The notes under the pieces: generated by a model | Databases searched by the model: none | What the model was told of the DNA's origin: nothing | The model's input: the letters and a program-made list of their open reading frames with translations, nothing else | NCBI GenBank assembly: GCA_036244855.1 | Contig: BQKZ01000103.1 | Span: 36,456 to 70,489, forward strand | DNA length: 34,034 nucleotides | DNA from: Temnopleurus reevesii | Taxonomy: Eukaryota; Echinodermata; Echinoidea; Temnopleuroida; Temnopleuridae | Direction of reading: 5' to 3' | Shown here: positions 1 to 9,800 of the stretch, piece by piece | How the letters are laid out: the number at the start of each line of letters is the position of its first letter | How positions within the stretch are numbered: position 1 is the first letter of the stretch | Position numbers and translations under genes: made by a program

Positions 1-172
1 CAGACATTGATGAGCTTTAAGAGGATGGAGAAAAATACAATGATCAAACTGTGAAAAATTGGGCAAAATCCGTCAATCCATTAAAAAAATTGAATTGTAA
101 AAGTTTTGATTTCCACCCCTGTAAATTTGTGTTTTCCTGATAAATGATTCAAAATTCTCTATCATTGTGCAG

Positions 173-288
173 GTGTAGCAAAGGCATTTGGAGAAGAGAT
201 TGTACCACACCCGGACCTTGTGAAGATCTGTAGAGATTACTTTGGTGCTGATAGCTCCATGGACTCACCTCAACTCAAAATGGCTTTG
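173..288 (+). CDS. FLAD1: FLAD1 exon A (copy 1, used)
   Basis: The acceptor ag is at 171-172 after a T-rich stretch and the donor gtaaga is at 289. The exon starts with two bases completing a split Gly codon, then reads [20 protein letters not shown] and on to LKMAL, ending in phase 0. It belongs to the molybdopterin-binding-like domain. It is the only one of four copies with the full 5' part and a proper acceptor. Confidence 0.88.
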
Positions 289-756
289 GTAAGAGGAGAG
301 AAAAAGGGGGAGGGAATGAGGAAGGGAATGACATGGAGGAGGAGGAGGAGGAGGAAGAGGAGGATGGGGTGGGGCGATGAGGAGGATGAGAACAAGAAAT
401 AGTGAAGATCTGTAGAGATTACTTTGGTGCCGATAGCTCAATAAACTCACCTCAACTCAAAATGGCACTGGTAAGAGGAAAGAAGGAGGGGCAGAGGGAA
501 TGGGGTGAGGGAAAGAGGAGGAAGAGGGGGAGAAGAAGATTATTGAATATCTCCAGAGATTACTTTGGTGCCGATAGCTCTATGGACTTGCCTCCTCTCA
601 AAATGGATCTGGTTAGAGAAGTGGGGAGGAGGTGGACTCGGAGGGAGAGACAGAGAGAGAGAGGGGATATGTAGAGATTACTTTGGTGCTGATAGCTCAA
701 TGGACTCGCCTCAACTCAAAATGGCTCTGGTAAGAGAAGAAGAGGAGGTGGAGGAG

Positions 757-804
<48 letters not shown>

Positions 805-3800
805 TGGGGGAGACTTGTAGATATTTCTTTCATGTTGAATAGGATGAAGAGGAGGAGGAGAAGGAGAAGGATAGGAAGAAGGAGAGGGAGATATAGAATG
901 TGAAGGAGAATATCCCCAAAAAGAAGAAACAGAAGAATAAAAAGAAGAAAAAAGAGAAGGAGAAAAGGAAGAGGAAAAAGAAGAAGAAACTAGAATGAAA
1001 ACAATGAGAAGGAAGGTGGGAAAAAGGACGATGAAGAGGATGAGGAGGAAAGTTGCAAATGGAATAGGAGTAGGATGAAAAGCTGGAGAAGGAGGACAAG
1101 GAAAAAATATACAGAGGGTTGTGTTTTTGTGAGCTCTATTGTAATTAATTACAAACACCATAATTATAAGCTGATTGATATAGGTAATTTACGTATATTT
1201 TGTGTATTTTGTTGAATGTAAAAAATCAACCACATGTAATTGAGTCAGACAAAACATGAAGAGTAAGAATTAAAAGAAAATATTTGACAATATACTACTT
1301 CTTTTTTTTCTCATTCCTTGTTTTCCAGGTTCCAAAGTCCTCTACTCTCACGTTTGGTACGACAGGGCAGAAGATACTGTATCCAATTATATCAGTCAAG
1401 AATGTGTTTATGTTTCGTGGTATTCCCAAACCCAAATTGTGTGTTTTGTGAGAGCTATATTACAAACATAATCGTAAATGATACAGAGAATTTCCTCAGA
1501 TTTTTGTGGTGTTGAAGTAAGCAAATCAACAACATGCAATTGAGTCAGAGTAAAAAAAAAAGGAAAAAGAAAGTAAAAAGTAAACGAAAACACTTGAATG
1601 TATACTACTTCTTTCTTTTGTTATTCTTTATTTACCAGGTTCCAAAGTCCTCTACACTCACGTTTGGTATGAACCTGAAGACAGGGCAGAAGATGCTGTA
1701 TCCTATTATCTCCGTCAAGAATGTTTCCATCTTTCCTGGTATACCAAAGCTCATGGAAGTAGCTTTCCTCTCGCTGAAGGTTTGTAATCTTTGCTCTCTC
1801 AAATTGGCAGCATTATATTTGTCATAAATGTTATATCTCCCCTGGCATTTACAGGCAAATTTTTAGGAGCTTTTCATTTGTAGGAGGACTGGAATCCTTC
1901 CTTTCTCACATTGTTGTCATTATATGGATGTTTTATCCTTCCTGTCATATAAAAACTCATTGCAGGAGCTTTCCTCTTGCTAAAGGTTTGTAATCATTGC
2001 TCTCTCAAATTGGCAGCAATTTAAAAATCAAAGATGTTTGAATTTTCCTGACAATTCAACCCTGTTGGCTGTAGCCTTCCACTCATTGAATGTTTTTTAT
2101 CTTTATGATTTTAGCAATTATACATCAATTTTAGATATTTGATTAATTTTTGTTACATTTTATGTGATATGCATTTATATTTTGTTTTAGTTTTTCGAAT
2201 AAAACATCAATAAGGTTTGAATATTATTACTTGCTTGCATGTGACTGTAAATCTTTATATTTATTTTACAGGAGAAATTGTTCCAGGGGTCGCAAGTCCA
2301 CTTCCACTTACGACAGATCTACATTAGAACCCATGAGATTGCTGTAGCTCCTTTCCTAAACCAATTCAATGCCAAATACAAAGGAATCGTACATCTAGGC
2401 TCCTACCCTAAGCTTAGTCATAGGTAAGAGATCTACATGTACATCCAAACCCATGAGATTGCTGTAGCCCCTTTCCTAAACCAATTCAATGCCAAATACA
2501 AAGGAATCGTACATCTAGGCTCCTACCCTAAGCTTAGTCATAGGTAAGAGATCTACATGTACATCCAAACCCATGAGATTGCTGTAGCCCCATTCCTGAA
2601 TCAATTCAATGCCAAATACAAAGGAATAGTACACCTAGGATCGTATCCAAAGCTTAGTCATAGGTAAGAGATCTACATGTACATCCAAACCCATGAGATT
2701 GCTGTAGCCCCATTCCTGAATCAATTCAATGCCAAATACAAAGGAATAGTACACCTAGGATCGTATCCAAAGCTTAGTCATAGGTAAGAGATCTACATGT
2801 ACATCCAAACCCATGAGATTGCTGTAGCCCCATTCCTGAATCAATTCAATGCCAAATACAAAGGAATAGTACACCTAGGATCGTATCCAAAGCTTAGCCA
2901 TAGGTAAGAGATCTACATGTACATCCAAACCCATGAGATTGCTGTAGCCCCATTCCTGAATCAATTCAATGCCAAATACAAAGGAATAGTACACCTAGGA
3001 TCGTATCCAAAGCTTAGCCATAGGTAAGAGATCTACATGTACATCCAAACCCATGAGATTGCTGTAGCCCCATTCCTGAATCAATTCAATGCCAAATACA
3101 AAGGAATAGTACACCTAGGATCGTATCCAAAGCTTAGCCATAGGTAAGAGATCTACATGTACATCCAAACCCATGAGATTGCTGTAGCCCCATTCCTGAA
3201 TCAATTCAATGCCAAATACAAAGGAATAGTACACCTAGGATCGTATCCTAAGCTTAGCCATAGGTATGCAGGGAATAATTTTACTTTTCACATTTGACTA
3301 GCAGTTTCAGACATTGAGCAAAAAAAAATCAATACTTTTCTGTATAGTTCTGTGCGAAAAAGTTGCTATACAAAACATACTTTGTGTAGCAACCCTGCTA
3401 AAATGCATAGCAAAGTGTGATGGGGTACCAGGAAAATGATTCCCTGGTAAGATATCTACATGTACATATTGTACATCCAAACCCATGTGATTGTTGTTGC
3501 TCCGTTCCTGAAGCAATTTAATACTAAATGCAAAGGAATTGTACACCTTGGATTATACCCTAAGCTAAGTTATAGGTAAGTTTATTAACCAATTTAGGAC
3601 AAGAATTATCTTATCTCAAATACAATCACTACTCCATCTGCAAAGTGGCAACAATAGATTTTCTTTTTCAAATTAATTATGATACTACCAGAGTGACTCT
3701 CCGCTGTCAAAAAGTGTTTTGAATACATAAGAATTAATCTTTTGCGTGGAAAACAGTGATTTTTCAGTCATTTAACACGTTGCCAATTTAGAGCCCAAGT

Positions 3801-6800
3801 ACAGTTTTGGTAAAAGCAAATATTTTTGTCTCCAGATTTTGTCTTCAAATTTATACGAAATGAAATATAGTATACTGAATATATTGCACGAAAAATAGTG
3901 TGAAAAATGAATGAGTTTTGGTAAAGTTATAACCTAAAATGTGCAAAATATCTCAGCGTTGTGTACCCCGACACTTTAATAATCAATATTTTCTTTGGCG
4001 ATAAAGGACACCTTTTTGTGCACAGAATCGGGTGAAAATTTCCAAATTTAAATTTCGTGCATACCTTTTTATCATTCTTTTGTCAAATCCCATAAATGAT
4101 CTTCCTTATGCCCGATAACAAACAAATTATTGTTATGACCAAGAGAGGGCGCTAAATATGATTTAACGGTCAAATTCAAATTTTCAAACCGAATCAGTTC
4201 GTAAAACACATGCTTTGGTCTCAAAATGTGTGTAAGATACATATGTCATGATAAACATCCCGTAAAATTTACATTTCTTAATCATTACCAAAACTGTACT
4301 TGGGCTTTAAGGATTTAGTGATTGAATTTGTCAAATGACAACAGATGACACTCGTCTAATGACAACCGAGTACACGATGGAAATGGTTAGAGCTGTATAA
4401 TTTGATAAGGTGTCATATTTGACATTTGCTTGCATATGAATAGCTTGATGCAAGTAATTGTTGATGAATTTTAAATGCTTTCTTCTGTGAGGAACATTAA
4501 GTTCAGCTCTTTAGGACTTTAGATTTCTTTTTCTAACCTAAATGGTACTATAGACTTTTGATCAGGATGCAAACTTTGGTATATCATATTTTATAAAAAA
4601 CAAGTTCCTTTTGATAATTTATATTTTGTCTTATGTTTACAGTTATTACACAGTGAAGCTCACTATGGAATGTGAAGATGAGGAAAAACTGAACACAGCA
4701 CATTCGGAACTCCTAACAATGCTACCACAGGGTAAGTATAAACTTCCACTGTCCGAAGTTGTATGGGGAAGAGATTGTGATGGGGTGAGTAGTTGTTGGT
4801 GGAAAGCATGGCATGTTCTATGGAGTGTGGGAAGTACTGCCTGTGTTTGAGAGGGGGGGGGGGNGGGGGGGGGGGGGGGGGGTTGTTACGTTTGCAGTTA
4901 GTACACAGTGAAGGAGAGATTGAATGCAGCACATACAGAACTCTTAACAATGCTGCCAGAGGGTAAGTCTGGAACTGAATTTCCACCGTTCAAAGTTGTA
5001 TGGAAAAGAGATTTAGGTGTAGATTTGTGAGATTGGGTGCTGATGGTGGGATATTGTTGGTTAGAAGGGTGATAGCGTGTTGTTGGGTGGGGATCAATGG
5101 GGTTTGATTTGTTTGCAGTTGACATTAATGAAGGTGACATTAAAATATGAAAATGAGGAGAATTTAAATGCGGCACATTTAGAACTCCTAACAATGCTGC
5201 CACAGGGTAAGTTTACACCACCAGTGCTCAACAGTAGTGGAAACCCAGTGGCAAATGGGTCCTCAAATCTGTTAGGGGCTCCTAGCTTTGGAGCCTGAAT
5301 GGCTACCTAAAGAAAAAGTAAAGATCGAGCCATGAGTCCATTATAATTTCCAAAAAAAAATGAAATTGTTAGTATGATTATTTACACATCATAAGACAAC
5401 TGATCAAGTCTTTTCAATTATTCTTTGGCACAATGAACCTCTTTCAGTCCATGAATATTATTATAGATTCCTTTTGTATTCTTTCTCTCTCTAACTCCAG
5501 AACACATTGTGAACTTCGAGACTGATCCTATCGGAAAGGCACCTGAAGCTGTCTACAGCCTAACATCTTCCCTGGACCAATCAAGACCTGGAACCAGTTC
5601 TGAGCCAGTCAGACTAGAATCTAGTGCCAGTAGTCCAGCCTCAGGTCTTGCCAATGGAAGCCCAGCAGAAGTCCAGGGCTCGTTACGGACGCATGTCACC
5701 ACAGCTGTGCAAGGTATTTGATTTTCATATTATTTGAAAGATTTGTGTCTTGAGAAATATTTGAATTGCAACTGGCAGGAAATAACCCAGTTTTTGGTCA
5801 AACAGCATTGAGTACCTTGAGTGCCCTGTTGAAATGCTCCCAAACGGAGTGGAGATTGTGCATACCTTGTACGTAGGTATGCCTGAATCCGATGACAGGA
5901 TAATACAGTTGTGCCTAAAAGTATATGAATTTCGCAGATGTAACCACATATTTGTTGTGTATTTTAACATGGGGTTCACTTACTTTTGTACAGACTCTTT
6001 CGATAATTTTGTTGTTTTATTTTTAGATCATTAGCACTCCATTGTCCATTCAATACTGATAAGTCAATACTGATAAGTAGTACCATATGTAATGCAAATG
6101 TTATATCATCTTCTTTTGGTGTAAAAATCACGAATATGTGCATTATTGGTAGGAGTTTGCATACTTTTAGGCACAACTGTATGTATGGTATAGTACAGTC
6201 AAAACCTTGTTTTAAAGAGCACTTATATAACAAGCTCTCATAATAACAAGCTAATTTTCCTGGTCCCATCTCTTTGCATTTTATTGTCTTTTGGCCCTGA
6301 TATAATAAGGTTTCAATGTAAAGAGGTAATTTTGTTGACCCAACGACCTCGTTATGACGAGGTTAGACTGTACATTGCTGAAGCGACTACCTTCACTGAA
6401 CTACACATATTATTAAAGCGAATATAGAGTACTTGCAAAGAACTTCAATTTGGAAAAATGAATGATTAAAATTATCTTATGTTACAAACAAAGCACAATG
6501 TGACTTGTGTAGACAAGGGAAAACTAATATGATAACCTCAAACCGGTTAAAAGCGAAATTATGTCATTCTCCACATGCTCTGTCCACTGCAGCAAACACA
6601 GGAAGCAGCGCGTGGGACTGGTATAAAATCTGTCGGCCCGACATGGCCCAATTTTGACCCTTTATTTGCACATTTCTCTGCCATTATACATTTTCTTGCA
6701 AAACACTTTGGCACATATTATTTATTCATAGTTCTGAACATTCTTCTCACATTTTGTGCGATTCTGTGAACATTTATTTTATTTTTTTAACAAATACCAG

Positions 6801-9800
6801 AATATATCTTTAACCGGTTGATCTTGGTGATTGTGTCATGTCTATTCTACTCCACAGTGATTGAGGAAGCATTAGAGAAGTACTCAATGGACGAGATCTG
6901 CGTAGGGTTCAATGGAGGCAAAGACTGCACAGCCCTTATACATCTATTCCATGCCGTAGTCAAAAGGTTAGTATTTTGTGTTTTATGGTCTAGTGGCTGA
7001 GTGTATAAGGTTCTAGGTTCAAATCTTATCCATCACATTTATTCGATAGAGGAAAAGGTTGCACAGCTCTTATACATCTATTTCATGCCGTAGTTAAAAG
7101 GTTAGTAGATGTAGATTGCATTGTATTTTCTGATGGTTTGTTGCATAACATTACAAATGTGGAGGTGTAACGGTTCTGATTTTCACCTTCCAGCCAGAGG
7201 GTCATGGTTTGAATCCAACCCATGTCACTAACATTGCAGCGCACACAACCAAGGTGATGTGACTGTGTATACCAGCTAAAATTTTGATGTAAGAGCATCA
7301 AAGGGAAGATATTCTGTGGTCGGATAATAGTATGACAATTCTAATGGGCAATTGAGTATATCTATACAAGACTCTGTTCTTTCTAGCTGTCTCCTCATTC
7401 GATTTTATCTGTATATTTTACCTTGTACATGAAATTGGTTTTTACTTTTGAATGAAATAAATATAAATTGAATTGATATTGTGGACTGTAAATCTACCAA
7501 TTATTATTTTTATTGATTAAAAGGTTTGGCTAAATCTCTCCTTTCACATTTACTTCAGTTTAGATCTAACTTCTGATATTAATTAATTAATTCTGACAAG
7601 ATGAGTTGAGACAATAAATAGAATACATCTTTGTAAAGTATTGGGAAAAGTTTGAATTTAAAGTTGCAATCTTAGAATGGCAGTATTGTAGAATCATTTT
7701 GGTTTTTCTGATTAACTAACTGAGAACAGCATTGATTCTATTGGAATTACACCTTTATGATTGTGATTAGAACAATTCCAATTTTATTACATTGTCAGAT
7801 TTAATTGTCTGTTGACAAGGGCTACCCTGTATAAAGAAGACCTAAGAAGACCAAAGAAGACCTAATAAATAAATAAAATAAATTTCTCTTTCTTTTGTTT
7901 AGGAAAAATCCCGATTATACAGGCCAGTTGCAAGCCTTGTATATACAACATCCACATGGAACATTTCATGAGGTGGATAGCTTTGTAGAAGAATCAATAA
8001 AGAGGTAAGAAAAGATTGATGATAAATGAATTAAAATGTAGATTAATATTTATCTTTTTATAGTCGGGCAAGAAGAGAGAGGTAGCATTTGTTAAGACTC
8101 TCAGGATGATTGAATACATTTTGTGTTTTGGTTCAATAACGGTTCAATAACCTTTGCACGTCTTACGTCTTTCAATATATGATGGCCACTATTAACAGGT
8201 TGCCAAAAAGAAAGGTTTCATTTATTAACCCTAATCTCATTGGGAGGGGGGAGGATAACTTTTTATCAAATGATTTGATATTCTTATTCATTGTTTTTAT
8301 AGTTTTTACACATAGAATATTATAATTAGAAAAAGCAAGGGGATTTTTGGAAAAATTGAGTAAGCATTCATGTAGCTCACGTCTCAAGCTATGTACATGT
8401 AGATTTTTGGCGCGATCGCGTGATAAACGACCAAGATCAGAAGGGGGAGGGGGCAAATAAGCCCCCCCCCCCCCATTGACTGAAATGATTGTAATATCCC
8501 TATGGGACTGACATTGTCCTTTTTATGGTACTGTAGCAGGGTGCTTTTCGAATCTCTTGCCCAAACTCCTATTGCCAAAAACACAATCAGGCGAACAAAA
8601 GCAGCTGTACACACATCTAATTGGGCTTATCTGTCAGTGTAGATGGTGAAATGTTAGATCTTGCAACTGGATATTCTCTAATAATGAAGTCCAAACTGTA
8701 TAGTTCTTTGACTTAAATACTGACACCATTATTTGTTGCCTGAAGGCTCAATTTTGTTGCCCCGGGCATTCGGGCAAGTGGGTTTGTAACGCCCTGCTAC
8801 ATATTGTGTTGTATTTATTTATTTATCCACGGTAGATTTTACAATCAGTCAAAGGGCCTAATTGTAAAAATCAGACAATAAATATACATAATAGAAACAT
8901 GATTGCACCCTGGTATAATGATTCCGATAATGATTTACCAACAGATATAACCTGAAGACCATTTTGATCAAGGGTCGGATCAAAGAGGCATTATGGGAAA
9001 TGAAGAAGAGCCATCCAGCAATCAAAGCCGTCCTGATGGGAACGAGGCAAACAGACCCACACTCAGGTATTTCTCCTTTTTTAATATAAGTTTTAAATCC
9101 TTAAATTGGCATCATAAGATGCAAGGGAAACATGCTGAAGTGGGGGTACACTGAAAGTTCTGCAGGGTGTAAGATGCATTATGGGAAATGAAACAGTGCT
9201 GATGGGAACGAGGCAAACAGTTCCAAATTCAGGTATGTCTCCTTTCTCTAGATTGCTCTTGAAATCCTTAAATTGTTTGGTAAACGTGCTGAAGTGGGGT
9301 TACACTGATAGCTCTGCTGCGTGTGAGTGTAGGTAGGGCAGTCAGACTATACCTCATCTTCTGAGCTTCAATACAGAGCCATCCAGCAATCAAAGCAGTG
9401 CTAATGGGAACAATGCAAACAGATCCACATTCAGGTATGTCTCCTTTCTCTAGTTTGCTTTTGAAATCCTTAAATTGGGATCATCATTGTTTTATACAAT
9501 TTACATTCCAGTTATGTTGTACAGTCTTTTGTTATATTTAGTTAATGAAATGGAAAATGAATAAATGAAATAAAATCAAATCATTATAATCATAAGGTCG
9601 AAGGTAAACATGCTGAAGCGGGAGTACACTGATAGCTCTGTGTGAGTGTAGGTAGGGCAGTCAGACTATGCTTTATTTTCTGATCTACAATACAAAGTTA
9701 TAACCTTGTAGTAAGAAGGACCTGGCGGTGGTGAATGACATAGCTCTTCTTGCATGCAATAAACATTGGAAATGGTGGTGTGATAACGCGAGATGATGAT

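Larger units (their letters stand above)
290..1100 (+). repeat. Purine-rich low-complexity tract with (GA)n core
   Basis: The + strand is almost continuously purine (GGA, GAG, GAA runs) between and after the exon A copies. A simple (GA)n run lies at about 755-803. Peptides predicted here (poly-Arg/Glu one way, poly-Ser the other) are products of the repeat, not genes. Confidence 0.85.
1118..1780 (+). repeat. Tandem pair carrying exon B and its upstream intron
   Basis: Two units of roughly 310 bp can be aligned. Shared landmarks are the tttgtgag...attacaaac start (1125 and 1445), gttgaa...caaatcaac before the polypyrimidine stretch, tatactacttc, and the acceptor plus exon. The duplication therefore included the intron upstream of the exon. 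Confidence 0.65.

Noticed and set aside
697..1161. 154-codon minus-strand Ser/Pro-rich frame
   Set aside because: It is the antisense of purine repeats and FLAD1 exon A copies.
2319..3265. Regular 120-bp repeats that could be taken for a CRISPR array
   Set aside because: The units are exon C pieces with a splice donor and no variable spacers, in an animal gene.
5077..5298. 73-codon frame over exon D copy 3 as a separate gene
   Set aside because: It is a duplicated FLAD1 exon read through its donor; the start Met lies in intron sequence.
6985..7030. Possible tRNA gene near a ggttcaaatc B box
   Set aside because: No acceptor stem or anticodon arm can be folded; it fits a truncated tRNA-derived SINE.
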